A DNA stretch of 64,000 bases, taken from positions 54,407-118,406 of the IMG/VR virus record IMGVR_UViG_3300042402_002055; one strand, written 5' to 3'. Below are positions 1 through 8,905 of this stretch, piece by piece. Below the pieces are notes generated by a model. That model was not told the DNA's origin. It saw nothing but the letters and a program-made list of their open reading frames with translations, and did not search any database. Source of the stretch: a virus. Position 1 is the stretch's first letter, and each line of letters starts with the position of its first letter. The position numbers were made by a program, and so were the translations under genes.

Positions 1-5
1 AGGAG

Positions 6-194
6 GTGCGTGTGAAGTTAAATAAAGATGATAAGGAATTATATTATTTGGAAAATGGTAAAGTGGTGTTCACTCCTGAGTATCACCTTCAACGAGGTGA
101 TTGCTGTGGGAGTGGGTGCCGCCATTGTCCATATATTCCAGTTGGTATAAAAGGAAATAAAAATACAAAACAAAAACAAAATGGTAACAGTTAA
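6..194 (+). CDS. DUF5522-like small cysteine-rich protein
   Basis: A 62-residue protein whose centre reads YHLQRGDCCGSGCRHCPY. This is the signature I associate with the DUF5522 family of very short bacterial proteins of unknown function. Four clustered cysteines and a histidine suggest metal binding (inference). The GTG at 6 is the first in-frame start, but the frame is open to the window edge, so a start upstream of the window is possible. The end overlaps the thioredoxin gene by 14 bases, which suggests co-transcription with it. Confidence 0.6.
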   Translation: MRVKLNKDDKELYYLENGKVVFTPEYHLQRGDCCGSGCRHCPYIPVGIKGNKNTKQKQNGNS

Positions 195-444
195 AAAATT
201 CTCAGCAGTATGGTGTGGCCCTTGTAGGGTGTTAGCACCGGTAATGAACGAAATCAAAGGAAATTTCTCAAATGTAAAGTTTGAAGAATATGATATTGAC
301 GAATATAGTGAAGTAACCGAACAATATGGAGTCCGTTCAGTTCCAACAGTAATTATCGAAAGAGATGGTGTTGAACTACAAAGGTTTACAGGACTTTCAT
401 CTAAAATGGCATATACAAACGCAATCAATGAGGCAGTAAAGTAA
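181..444 (+). CDS. Thioredoxin
   Basis: An 87-residue thioredoxin, slightly shorter than the usual 100-110. The active site WCGPC lies near residue 11 and the cis-proline loop is SVPT near residue 58, so it should be a functional cytoplasmic dithiol-disulfide reductase. T4-like phages often carry a thioredoxin or glutaredoxin that supplies electrons to a phage ribonucleotide reductase; no reductase is present in this window. The ATG at 181 starts inside the end of the preceding gene. The family call is secure; the in vivo substrate is unknown. Confidence 0.93.
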   Translation: MVTVKKFSAVWCGPCRVLAPVMNEIKGNFSNVKFEEYDIDEYSEVTEQYGVRSVPTVIIERDGVELQRFTGLSSKMAYTNAINEAVK

Positions 445-445
445 A

Positions 446-478
446 TTTGGTATTGTGAGAAAAATTAGTTATATTAGA
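446..478 (+). promoter_or_regulatory. Phage promoter (TTTGG / TATATTA class)
   Basis: TTTGGTA at 446 and TATATTA at 470 have starts 24 bases apart, as at most other sites of this class here. It sits before the ATG at 482, giving a nearly leaderless message, and argues against the upstream GTG at 455. Confidence 0.7.
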
Positions 479-481
479 CAT

Positions 482-685
482 ATGAAATTAGTAGGTGAAT
501 TACATCCAATGCATAAACTGACTGAAGAACAGGTATTGCAAATTAGGGAACTATATAAAATAGGTCATAGAAATATTAATGTAATAGCTAGGAACTATGG
601 AGTATCATCAGCTAATATAAAAAAAATAGTTACAAACGAAACATGGAAACACATGGTTAAGTGGCCATATGAAAGTACAAGATAA
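482..685 (+). CDS. Small helix-turn-helix protein
   Basis: A 67-residue protein with a single HTH: KLTEEQVLQIRELY, then NVIARNYGVSSANIKKIV and a terminal TWKHM. This module is common as the DNA-binding tail of phage HNH endonucleases, but no nuclease domain is attached. A GTG at 455 would add nine residues, yet that stretch is occupied by a good promoter, so ATG 482 is preferred. The last 17 bases overlap the first Mom-like gene, suggesting coupled translation and a possible regulatory role for that locus (inference). Confidence 0.7.
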   Translation: MKLVGELHPMHKLTEEQVLQIRELYKIGHRNINVIARNYGVSSANIKKIVTNETWKHMVKWPYESTR

Positions 686-1436
686 ACAATATTGTGATAC
701 TTCCAAGTTTAGTGTAAGGTTAATAGAAAAGTCGGTTGCAAAGAATATAATAGTAAAATATCATTATTCTAAACAATGGACAAAAGTTAGTTACGCATTG
801 GGATTGTTCTACGAAAACGACACCGAACATAAATTCTTTGGTGGAGTAAATCAGGAACTAATTGGAGTGATTTGTTATGGTGACCCGATTGGTAGACATT
901 GTGGAGCATCTATAAGTGAAACATTGGATAGAACGGAAGTGATGGAATTAGTAAGACTTTTTGTATTTGACGGTTATGGTTGTAACATTGAAAGTTGGTT
1001 TGTCGGAAAGTCTTTTGAATGGTTAAAAGAAAACGCAAAACAAATAAGAGCACTGATATCATACTCCGACCCTGTGCAAGGACATAAAGGTCAAATATAT
1101 CAGGCAACAAATTGGTTATATCAAGGAACAAGTATTAGACCTAATGACACATGGTCTTTTCGTTTTGAAGAAGGTGGTAAATGGATACATGGTAGAACTA
1201 TGGCACCTTATTGGGGAACAACCTCACCTTTCAAATTACAAGAACTTATTGATAAACCATTTTGGGTAAAGAGAGAACCAAAGAAACATAGGTATATCTA
1301 CATTTTGGGCAAGGATAAAAAAGATAAAAAGGAATTATCAAAAAACATAAAACATCCTTTATATCCATACCCAAAAACATTAGAGAAATATACCGAAGAA
1401 ATATTAAAATTAGAACCAATTGAAAGAGTTAAATAA
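669..1436 (+). CDS. Mom-like DNA-modification protein, copy 1
   Basis: A 255-residue protein resembling the phage Mom family. Mu Mom is a GNAT-fold enzyme that converts adenine to N6-carbamoylmethyl-adenine in phage DNA and protects it from restriction. Family-like blocks in order are IIVKYHYSKQW near residue 28, LIGVICYGDPIG near 64, EVMELVRLFVFDGYG near 90, ALISYSDPVQGHKGQIYQATNW near 128 (split here by the family's variable glycine) and WIHGRTM near 172. The end overlaps a paralogue by 17 bases. The family assignment is from memory of the pattern; the actual modification made is unknown. Confidence 0.68.
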   Translation: MKVQDKQYCDTSKFSVRLIEKSVAKNIIVKYHYSKQWTKVSYALGLFYENDTEHKFFGGVNQELIGVICYGDPIGRHCGASISETLDRTEVMELVRLFVFDGYGCNIESWFVGKSFEWLKENAKQIRALISYSDPVQGHKGQIYQATNWLYQGTSIRPNDTWSFRFEEGGKWIHGRTMAPYWGTTSPFKLQELIDKPFWVKREPKKHRYIYILGKDKKDKKELSKNIKHPLYPYPKTLEKYTEEILKLEPIERVK

Positions 1437-2223
1437 GTTATATTGTGATACAAGTAGAGTATCGGTTAGAGAAATAAGCAGTTCAGTTGCAAAAGAAATT
1501 ATAGTTAAGAAACACTATACACATGCATGGACTGCGTGTAGATATTCATTGGGTATCTTTTACAAAACTGATGAGTCAAATGCATTGGGTGATAATGATA
1601 AACTAATTGGATGTTTAGTGTATGGATTCCCAGTAGGTGCAAGAGCTGCAAATTCAGTTTCAGATTCAATTACAAAAGATAACATTTTAGAATTGACACG
1701 ATTGTATTGTGATGATGGATATGGTTCAAACATTGAGTCATATGCGTTAGGACAATCGTTTAAGTGGTTTAGAGAAAATGATAAAGCAATTAAAATCTTA
1801 ATCTCATACGCAGATAACGGACAAGAACATTTAGGAGGTATTTATCAGGCAACGAATTGGATTTATCAAGGAATGAATACCGATATTGCATTGATGCCAA
1901 ATTACGGAATATCACTTTCAAATGACCCTTACAAATGGATTCATAGCAGAACTGTGTTTTCAATGTGGGGTAGTGGTAATTTGGAACATCTTAGGAGAGA
2001 AATTGGTAAACAGGGATATAAAGAGTTTTGGAGAAGAGAAGAACCACCAAAACATAGATACATACAAGTATTGGGTGCAGACAAAAAAGAAAAAAGAGAA
2101 TTACTTAAAACTCTAAAACACGACCCAAAGTCATATCCAAAAGATACACGTGAATTTAATAAGGATATAGAAATCCATACTACAATTGCACCTGAAACCG
2201 AACTTGCAAGTAAGTTTTGGTAA
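1420..2223 (+). CDS. Mom-like DNA-modification protein, copy 2
   Basis: A 267-residue paralogue of the preceding gene. It shares YCDTSRVSV, IIVKKHYTHAW, LIGCLVYGFPVG, ELTRLYCDDGYG, ISYADNGQEHLG, QATNWIYQG and WIHSRTV in the same order. The start is TTG at 1420. It is chosen because it aligns the N-terminus exactly with copy 1 (MKELNKLYCDTS against MKVQDKQYCDTS) and no ATG lies nearby. Tandem duplication with divergence suggests either two substrates or a heteromeric enzyme (inference). Confidence 0.68.
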   Translation: MKELNKLYCDTSRVSVREISSSVAKEIIVKKHYTHAWTACRYSLGIFYKTDESNALGDNDKLIGCLVYGFPVGARAANSVSDSITKDNILELTRLYCDDGYGSNIESYALGQSFKWFRENDKAIKILISYADNGQEHLGGIYQATNWIYQGMNTDIALMPNYGISLSNDPYKWIHSRTVFSMWGSGNLEHLRREIGKQGYKEFWRREEPPKHRYIQVLGADKKEKRELLKTLKHDPKSYPKDTREFNKDIEIHTTIAPETELASKFW

Positions 2224-2247
2224 TTTGAATAATTTTTAGTATATTAC
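2216..2247 (+). promoter_or_regulatory. Phage promoter (TTTGG / TATATTA class)
   Basis: TTTGGTAA at 2216 and TATATTA at 2240, offset 24. The -33 box overlaps the stop codon of the second Mom-like gene. The next ATG at 2252 lies only a few bases after the -10, so the message would be nearly leaderless. Confidence 0.78.
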
Positions 2248-2251
2248 ATAT

Positions 2252-3427
2252 ATGAATAAATTTTGGGATACAGGCAATGAGCCTAAAAAATCAGACGGAT
2301 TTGATTTTGAAAAAAATAAAAGAGAGTTACTTGAAAATTTAGACTATCTAATGGGTATGTCAGTACAAGAACAAACCCTCTATAAGAAGTGGGTAGAATG
2401 GAATCAGGATTTACATGGTAGTATGAAATTACTTCCTGCATTACACCAACAATACGATAAGATTTGGGAACCCACAGACATATTGGATTATGATAAAACT
2501 GTAAAGGAAATACAAGAACTAGAACCATTTGTTGAATTGGTAGAAGATGGTGAAGCAACTCGTTGGACACATATGAGAAAGTTAATTTCCTCAATGGAAT
2601 TCAGTGCAAATCCAGGTCGTAATGTTAAAGCATTTGTGAAAGACAGAAAATCAAATAAAATATTAGGTGTTATTTCATTGGGTTCGGATATTACAAGTTT
2701 GGGTGTTAGAGATAATTTTATAGGTTGGAAAAAAGAAGATAAATTTCAAAATGGTAAATTAAATAACACCACAATCGGAACATCCATTATAGCAACACAA
2801 CCATTGGGTTATAATTTTTTAGGTGGTAAATTGGTCGCAGCATTAACTACATCTCCTGTTTTTAGAAAACAATGGAAAGAAAAATACAATAATATTTTAA
2901 TTGCAGTTGGAACTACTGCCTTATATGGTGCAAGTTCTCAATACAATGCAATTCCACATTTTAAAACATTAGGTGAAAGTAAAGGTTTAATTAACATTAA
3001 ACCAGATGATAAGTATTATGATATTTGGCATCAATATGTTAAAAATTTAGACCCAGTGTGGTATGATAAAGCGATAAACTCCACGGGCCCAAAACAAAAT
3101 GTTTTAATGAGAGTTTTTAAAGAAATCGATGTTAAGGCTTCTCTTTATAATCATGGTTTTAAGAGAGGTGTATATTTTGCACAAATGTATGAGAATGGTA
3201 ATGATTATCTATGTTCTAAAATTGATGAGGATAAATTGATAATGAAACCAAAGTTTGTACAAGGTGACGAATATACAATCAAATGGTGGAAAGATAAGGC
3301 AATAAAAAGATATACAACATTACATAGTGAAGGAAGATTAAAATCGGAAAAGTTATTTTATGCTGACATCATTGGAATGACATGGGAAGAATGTAAAGAA
3401 AAATATTTAAAAGAAGTGGGAAGATAA
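2252..3427 (+). CDS. DUF4338-like (DruA-related) protein
   Basis: A 391-residue protein. Its centre reads KILGVISLGSDITSLGVRDNFIGW near residues 130-155, followed by TTIGTSIIATQPLGYNFLGGK and later TTALYGASSQYNAIPHFKTLG. This order (LG..LG.RD.FIGW, then a ligand-pocket-like stretch) is what I recall from DUF4338, the domain of the Druantia protein DruA and of many phage proteins; its chemistry is unknown to me. Its overall arrangement is reminiscent of the neighbouring Mom-like proteins, so a shared role in DNA modification or counter-defence is possible (inference). Confidence 0.55.
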   Translation: MNKFWDTGNEPKKSDGFDFEKNKRELLENLDYLMGMSVQEQTLYKKWVEWNQDLHGSMKLLPALHQQYDKIWEPTDILDYDKTVKEIQELEPFVELVEDGEATRWTHMRKLISSMEFSANPGRNVKAFVKDRKSNKILGVISLGSDITSLGVRDNFIGWKKEDKFQNGKLNNTTIGTSIIATQPLGYNFLGGKLVAALTTSPVFRKQWKEKYNNILIAVGTTALYGASSQYNAIPHFKTLGESKGLINIKPDDKYYDIWHQYVKNLDPVWYDKAINSTGPKQNVLMRVFKEIDVKASLYNHGFKRGVYFAQMYENGNDYLCSKIDEDKLIMKPKFVQGDEYTIKWWKDKAIKRYTTLHSEGRLKSEKLFYADIIGMTWEECKEKYLKEVGR

Positions 3428-3428
3428 T

Positions 3429-5984
3429 ATGTATCAAAATATATTTTACGAAAGAGCAAAAAATCTCATGCACTTGTGGGATGACAAAAATGGATATCAA
3501 ACAATGCCATACCGAAAGTATGCGTATAAAAAAGACCCACAAGGACAGCATCTTTCAATGAATGGAGAAAGACTTACAAGAATTTCAAAATGGGAAAAAG
3601 AAGACAATGATGACTTATTTGAAAGTGATGTTCCAGAAACAACAAGAGTGTTAGTGGATATTTACGATAGTGATATTCCTTCGAATGGACATAGAGTATT
3701 GACTTTTGACATTGAGGTTGAAATGATATCAGGACTCCCAAACACAAAAGAAGCACAAAACGAACTGACAGCAATTGCAGCACATGATGGTGCAACTAAA
3801 TTGTATGATGTATTCGTATTAGACAAAGACAAAATAGTTAAAAATAATGCCAAAAACTTTAATAAAGATGGGAGAGAAGTTACTCTACACATTTTCGATA
3901 ACGAGAAAAATCTCTTACTTGCTTTCCTTAATTATTACGAGGAAATTGACCCGACTATTCTTACGGGATGGAATATAGATTTCTTTGATATTCCGTATTT
4001 GTATAATCGTATAAAAAATGTATGTGGAGAAGGCCATGCAAAAAGACTTTCTAGAATAGGACAATGTTTCTATTCACCATATAGAGAGAAATGGTCTTTT
4101 GGTGGTGTATCAATTTTGGATTACATCAGTTTATACAAACAATACAACTTTGGACTAGAAAGTTCATACACATTGAACCACATCGCAACAAAAGAATTGG
4201 GTAGAGGCAAAGTTGAGTATGAAGGAAGCTTGGATGATTTATTTGTAAATGATTTAGAAAAGTTTATTGAGTATAATATTGTCGATGTGGACTTAGTGGT
4301 ATCAATGGATGAGAAGTTAAAGTTTATTGATTTATGTCGAGCTATATGTCACGCCGGTTATGTTCCTTATGAAGATTATATGTTTTCGTCAAAATGGTTA
4401 GAAGGAGCTTGTTTAGCATATCTTAAAACTAAAAATATGGTTGCAACAAACAAACCGGCCGATAGGAGAGAGAGAATGCAAGCATTGAAAGATAATGACC
4501 AAGAAAAGTTTATTGGAGCATATGTAAAAGAACCCATCGTTGGTAAGTATGATTGGATTTATGATTTGGATTTGACATCACTATACCCATCAATCATTAT
4601 GACCCTAAATATCAGTCCTGAAACAAAGATTGGTAAGATTTCAAATTGGGATGCAGAACAATATATCAAAGGTGAGGAAATCACTTATAAGTTAAAGGGT
4701 AAGGATGGTGATGAATACGAATACAATCGTCAGGAATTAGCAGATGTTATTAAAGATAGTAATTTGGGTGTAGCAGCCAATGGAGTCCTTTATATGCAAG
4801 ATAAACCAGGTTTGATTGCGGATATCCTTAACACATGGTTTAACAAAAGGGTTGAATATCGTAAATTAGAAAAGAAATATGGTGAGGAAAAAAATACCGA
4901 ATTATATGAGTTCTATGGTAAGAGACAACACGTTCAAAAGATTCTATTGAACTCAATGTATGGTGTATTAGGATTACCTGCATTCCGTTTCTATGATGTG
5001 GATAACGCAGAGGCAGTAACCCTAACAGGACAAGTAGTAATTAAAAAGACGGCTGAAATGGCAAATAGAAAATATTGGAAAGAATTAGAAACAACTGACG
5101 ACTATAATGTTTATATTGATACCGACTCAATTTATATGATGGCAGAACCTTTGGTAAAACATAGATACCCAGAATATAAGACATTTGATGAAAAGAGGAT
5201 GGCAGTTGAAGTGGATAACATTGCAACCGAAACACAAACATTCTTAAACTCATTCTACGACTTATTGGCAGAGAGATTTTTCTTTATTCCAAAAGATAAA
5301 CATAGATTTGAGATTAAAAAGGAATATATCAGTAAAGCAGGATTTTGGGTAGCAAAGAAACGATATGCACAATGGATGATTTTGAAAAACGGAATACCTT
5401 GTGATAAGTTGGATGTTAAAGGTTTGGATGTAGTTAGAAGTTCATTTCCAAAAGCATTCCAAAAGTTTATGTCGACAATGTTGAAAGATATTCTAATGGG
5501 TAAAGACCATGAATATATAGATGATACTCTATTGACATTTAAGAAAAGTTTACCAACACTACCTGTAAATACAATAGCAAAAGGTGGAGCATTAAAAGAA
5601 TTGAGTAAATATGATAATGGTAGTTGGAAACCTGGAAATGCAGTAGCAAATTTTGAGAAAGGAACACCTGCACACGTTAAAGCCGGAATAACATATAATA
5701 GATTATTAAAATTCTTTAATTGTCCATATAAGCATGAACCAATTAGAGATGGTGATAAAGTAAAATGGGTATATCTTAAAGACAACCCATTAGGATTAGA
5801 AACAGTTGCATTCAAAGATTATAATGACCCAAAAGAAATTATGGATTTTGTGGAAACCTATGTGGATAGAAACAAAATATTTGAAGCAGAATTAGAAAAC
5901 AAATTAGATGACTTTTATAACGCATTAAAGTGGGATAAAGTTACCGCAGATACAAAAACAGCAAAAAAGTTTTTCGCATTTTAA
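3429..5984 (+). CDS. Family B DNA polymerase (T4 gp43-like)
   Basis: An 851-residue replicative polymerase with 3'-5' exonuclease. Exo I is LTFDIEVE near residue 93, Exo II GWNIDFFDIPYLYNR near 180 and Exo III YNIVDVDL near 283. Polymerase motif A is DLTSLYPSI near 379, motif B KILLNSMYGVLG near 503 and motif C YIDTDSIY near 560. Length is close to T4 gp43 (898). All catalytic acidic residues are present. It follows the DUF4338-like gene by one base and is followed after two bases by an SGNH gene that separates it from the clamp. Confidence 0.96.
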   Translation: MYQNIFYERAKNLMHLWDDKNGYQTMPYRKYAYKKDPQGQHLSMNGERLTRISKWEKEDNDDLFESDVPETTRVLVDIYDSDIPSNGHRVLTFDIEVEMISGLPNTKEAQNELTAIAAHDGATKLYDVFVLDKDKIVKNNAKNFNKDGREVTLHIFDNEKNLLLAFLNYYEEIDPTILTGWNIDFFDIPYLYNRIKNVCGEGHAKRLSRIGQCFYSPYREKWSFGGVSILDYISLYKQYNFGLESSYTLNHIATKELGRGKVEYEGSLDDLFVNDLEKFIEYNIVDVDLVVSMDEKLKFIDLCRAICHAGYVPYEDYMFSSKWLEGACLAYLKTKNMVATNKPADRRERMQALKDNDQEKFIGAYVKEPIVGKYDWIYDLDLTSLYPSIIMTLNISPETKIGKISNWDAEQYIKGEEITYKLKGKDGDEYEYNRQELADVIKDSNLGVAANGVLYMQDKPGLIADILNTWFNKRVEYRKLEKKYGEEKNTELYEFYGKRQHVQKILLNSMYGVLGLPAFRFYDVDNAEAVTLTGQVVIKKTAEMANRKYWKELETTDDYNVYIDTDSIYMMAEPLVKHRYPEYKTFDEKRMAVEVDNIATETQTFLNSFYDLLAERFFFIPKDKHRFEIKKEYISKAGFWVAKKRYAQWMILKNGIPCDKLDVKGLDVVRSSFPKAFQKFMSTMLKDILMGKDHEYIDDTLLTFKKSLPTLPVNTIAKGGALKELSKYDNGSWKPGNAVANFEKGTPAHVKAGITYNRLLKFFNCPYKHEPIRDGDKVKWVYLKDNPLGLETVAFKDYNDPKEIMDFVETYVDRNKIFEAELENKLDDFYNALKWDKVTADTKTAKKFFAF

Positions 5985-5986
5985 TT

Positions 5987-6733
5987 ATGAAAAGTTTAAA
6001 TTTTTGGAAACCAGAAGGATTTGACATTGCCAGTTATAAGTGGCACCTAAAGGAAAGAGTAGATAAAGAAATATTAGGAAATGGTTCCGATGTAGGGAGT
6101 TGTTATTACACTTTCAATGAATTGGGATTTAGAGGAGACTCACCAAAAAAGAAAGGAACTAGAGTAATGTCCGTTGGTTGTTCACACACCGAAGGAATTG
6201 GTGTCCACAATCATCAAACTTGGTCACATTATTTGACTAGGAGCATGAAGTCCGCAGTTGATTTAAACTTAGGAATAAGTGGAAGGAGTAATGATTATAT
6301 TTCCAGAACAATAATATCATGGACAGATTATCTTAATCCTGATTTGGTTTTAGTGATGTACACATACCCACATAGAAGAGAATTTTATAGAGAAACAGGT
6401 GAAGTTGAGCCATATCATCCAAATCCTTGGGGATACTTTGATGAGGATAAAGAAGGTAGAATGGTATGGGCAAATAAAATTGCCTCATCAAACGATTCGG
6501 AAGATTTTATCAATTGGTATAAAAATCACCAACTAATAACTTATTTTTTGAAATCAAAAGAAATTCCTTTTATTTGGAATGGAACATTTGTTGGAACCGA
6601 TTACACCGATGAAAATAGATTTGATGGTGATTACCCAAATTTACCAGACTCACATAGTCATGCATCCCCACAACAAAATGAGATATATTCCAAAAAACTT
6701 TTAAATCATATCAAACAAAATTTTGAAATTTAA
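5987..6733 (+). CDS. SGNH/GDSL hydrolase-like protein 1
   Basis: A 248-residue protein with the SGNH layout: nucleophile block VGCSHTEGIG near residue 62, glycine/asparagine block GISGRSNDY near 99 and a C-terminal His region DSHSHAS near 223. SGNH enzymes hydrolyse O-acyl, lipid or acetylated-sugar esters. One of seven diverged paralogues scattered through the window, here wedged between DNA polymerase and clamp. Substrate unknown; modification of host or virion glycans is a guess from the glycosyltransferase cluster nearby. Confidence 0.6.
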   Translation: MKSLNFWKPEGFDIASYKWHLKERVDKEILGNGSDVGSCYYTFNELGFRGDSPKKKGTRVMSVGCSHTEGIGVHNHQTWSHYLTRSMKSAVDLNLGISGRSNDYISRTIISWTDYLNPDLVLVMYTYPHRREFYRETGEVEPYHPNPWGYFDEDKEGRMVWANKIASSNDSEDFINWYKNHQLITYFLKSKEIPFIWNGTFVGTDYTDENRFDGDYPNLPDSHSHASPQQNEIYSKKLLNHIKQNFEI

Positions 6734-6752
6734 AAAATTATTCGTATATTAG
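6722..6752 (+). promoter_or_regulatory. Phage promoter upstream of the clamp
   Basis: TTTGAAA at 6722 and TCGTATATTA ending at 6751. The offset is 23 and the second G of TTTGG is replaced by A. It overlaps the end of the SGNH gene and leaves an A-rich leader of about 25 bases before ATG 6775. Confidence 0.6.
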
Positions 6753-6774
6753 TAAAATATAAAACATAAAACAA

Positions 6775-7488
6775 ATGAACAAAAACAATTTATTAAAATT
6801 TATTCAAAAGTATTCATTGGGTGGACTTATTGAATCAGTAGCATGGAATGCAGAAGGAACAAAGTTATCAGTTAGATTTATTTCAGATGACAAAACATTA
6901 TTAGGTGAAGTAGAGTTTAACGCTTACACATCAACATCAATGAATGTGGGTATTTACACAACATCATTATTGAAAAATATGATTGGTGTATTAGACAACG
7001 ATTTAACATTAAAAGTTGATAAAGCAGGTGATAAATCGGTATCATTAAAGTTATCGTCTGACGAAACTGAAACATCTTATCAATTAGCAGACTTAGGAGT
7101 TATTCCACCTGTACCAGATTTGAAAGCATTGCCTGATTTTGGTATTTCAATTGATATGGCATCTAATATGATTGACAAATTTATCAAAGCAAAAGGTGCA
7201 TTGAGTGATGTAGATACTTTCACAATCTTTACCGAAGCTGGTGATTTGAAGATGGCAATTGGTTATTCTTCTATCTCTACAAACCGAGTTACATTTACTG
7301 CACAAAAAGATTACGCAGAAACAGTAAAACCAATTTCCTTCTCAGCAAAGTATTTGAAAGAAATCTTAACTGCAAACAAAGAAGCAACATCAGCAAAGTT
7401 AAAAGTTTCAACCGATGGTTTATCGAATGTTGAATTCCAAATTGATGACTTTGTGTGTAAATATTATTTAGTAGAAATTTCAAACTAA
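6775..7488 (+). CDS. Sliding clamp (T4 gp45-like)
   Basis: A 237-residue protein, close to T4 gp45 (228), with the alternating short-strand composition of clamp folds and the opening NKNNLLKFIQKYSLGGLIESVAW typical of phage clamps (a stretch quoted only as its recognisable start). It tethers the polymerase to DNA and, in T4-like phages, also helps late transcription. Identity is supported by position between polymerase and clamp-loader genes. It has its own promoter, so its level may be set independently of the polymerase. Confidence 0.85.
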   Translation: MNKNNLLKFIQKYSLGGLIESVAWNAEGTKLSVRFISDDKTLLGEVEFNAYTSTSMNVGIYTTSLLKNMIGVLDNDLTLKVDKAGDKSVSLKLSSDETETSYQLADLGVIPPVPDLKALPDFGISIDMASNMIDKFIKAKGALSDVDTFTIFTEAGDLKMAIGYSSISTNRVTFTAQKDYAETVKPISFSAKYLKEILTANKEATSAKLKVSTDGLSNVEFQIDDFVCKYYLVEISN

Positions 7489-7493
7489 TAAAA

Positions 7494-7787
7494 ATGAGTG
7501 AACAATTAGAATTATTCCCACAAGAGGAAGTAAAATCAGAAATAGAACAATTACCAACAATTCAAGATGCAGAGTGGTGTTTTCAGTTTTTCAATAATGA
7601 ACCGGTAGTATTTGCATGGCAACAAGAAGGTGTAGAACCAAATCCATTGGTATTACAAATTGAACCAAAAGATGGTGATGGATTAAATTTTCAACAAAAT
7701 GGAATGTCATTTAGAATTTTTCCAAGACCAATTAGTGAAAAAACGAAACAACAAAGACAAGATGAAAGTAAAGATAAAGAAGCTTAG
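7494..7787 (+). CDS. Hypothetical protein with clamp-binding-like N-terminus
   Basis: A 97-residue acidic protein that I do not recognise. It starts five bases after the clamp gene. Its first residues, SEQLELFPQEE, contain QLELF, which matches the QL(S/D)LF pentapeptide by which many bacterial proteins dock on their sliding clamp; whether a gp45-type clamp would bind it is uncertain. The rest has an aromatic core (WCFQFF, FAWQQ) and a charged tail. The 3' end overlaps the dUTPase start. Confidence 0.75.
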   Translation: MSEQLELFPQEEVKSEIEQLPTIQDAEWCFQFFNNEPVVFAWQQEGVEPNPLVLQIEPKDGDGLNFQQNGMSFRIFPRPISEKTKQQRQDESKDKEA

Positions 7788-8196
7788 TCCGGAGGCAGTC
7801 ATCCCAACTTACGCAAAAGATGGTGATGCTGGTATGGATATGGTTGCAACGAAAATTATAAGTGACAATTTAGGTGCAGTTACATACGGAACTGATATTG
7901 CAATAGAAATTCCCAAAGGATTTGTAGGATTGATTTTCCCTCGTTCATCTATTAGAAAAACAAACTTACAATTGAGTAATTCGGTTGGTGTAGTAGATAG
8001 TGGATATAGAGGTGAAATTCAAGCCACTTTTAATAAAATTCAGGGTATTGATAATGTTGAAAGAGATAGTTATAAAATTGGTGATAGAATTTGTCAAATT
8101 ATGATTATACCACATCCACCTATCGAATTTGTAGAAGTAGAAGAATTAAATAACACCGAAAGAGGCGAAGGCGGATTCGGTTCAACTGGAAAATAA
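7762..8196 (+). CDS. dut: dUTP diphosphatase
   Basis: A 144-residue trimeric-type dUTPase that hydrolyses dUTP to dUMP and pyrophosphate. All five motifs are present: GDAGMDM, PRSSI, GVVDSGYRGEI, RICQIMIIP and the C-terminal RGEGGFGSTG arm that closes over the active site. The frame is open further upstream, but ATG 7762 gives the normal N-terminus MKVKIKKLSPEA and overlaps the preceding gene by 26 bases. Length is normal for the family. Confidence 0.96.
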   Translation: MKVKIKKLSPEAVIPTYAKDGDAGMDMVATKIISDNLGAVTYGTDIAIEIPKGFVGLIFPRSSIRKTNLQLSNSVGVVDSGYRGEIQATFNKIQGIDNVERDSYKIGDRICQIMIIPHPPIEFVEVEELNNTERGEGGFGSTGK

Positions 8197-8200
8197 TATT

Positions 8201-8905
8201 ATGAAAAAAATATATTTTGATGGGTGTTCTTACACATTCGGCCAAAGTTTAGAATTATATTGTAATTCACATGATATATTTCAACATGATAGATTGAGTA
8301 AATATAAATTTACAGAAAGTGATTTAAAATTTATAAAAGAAAACAGATATACTTCAATTGTATCAAAACATTTTGAATTTGATGAAGTAAATAAATCGAT
8401 ACCTGGAAAATCAAATGGAAAAATTTTATTTGATTTGAATAAACAAAATATAGATTTATACGAACATGTTATAATTCAATTAACACATTTTGGTAGATAT
8501 TTTACAAAAAATATGCACGAATGGCAAAGTCACGAAGCAACGATTGACTTTATGTTAAAAAATGGATATCTAACACAGGAAGAAATAGATTATACAATAG
8601 AAAATATAGAAAAAATTCAACTTGATTATTTTTTACAATTAGAAGAAAAATTTAAAAACTATCCAAATAAACTTAAAATCATATTTCATAGTGATGAGTG
8701 GGAAGAAATACTATCAAAAGAACAAATACAAAAATATGGTATAAATATTGAAGGTGAGTATATGATTAAGAAGTGGGCTGAAAAGAATAATATGTTTATA
8801 AATCAACAAGACGAATTTAAAAATAGTATCTTTGCAAACTACGATACACATTTAACACCTGCAGGACATAAAATATTAGCAGAATCAATAATAAAACAAT
8901 TATGA
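8201..8905 (+). CDS. SGNH/GDSL hydrolase-like protein 2
   Basis: A 234-residue member of the window's SGNH set. Block I is DGCSYTFGQ near residue 7, block III PGKSNGKI near 68, and the catalytic Asp/His pair is DTHLTPAGH near 217, the clearest block V of the seven. It is inserted between dUTPase and the clamp loader and ends in an ATGA overlap with it. Predicted esterase or deacetylase; substrate unknown. Confidence 0.65.
   Translation: MKKIYFDGCSYTFGQSLELYCNSHDIFQHDRLSKYKFTESDLKFIKENRYTSIVSKHFEFDEVNKSIPGKSNGKILFDLNKQNIDLYEHVIIQLTHFGRYFTKNMHEWQSHEATIDFMLKNGYLTQEEIDYTIENIEKIQLDYFLQLEEKFKNYPNKLKIIFHSDEWEEILSKEQIQKYGINIEGEYMIKKWAEKNNMFINQQDEFKNSIFANYDTHLTPAGHKILAESIIKQL

Noticed and set aside
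1-6. AGGAGG at the window start as a Shine-Dalgarno site
   Set aside because: No other gene in the window has one; leaders are A-rich. Probably chance.
455-481. GTG start at 455 for the HTH gene
   Set aside because: The segment is occupied by a consensus promoter; ATG 482 lies just past the -10.
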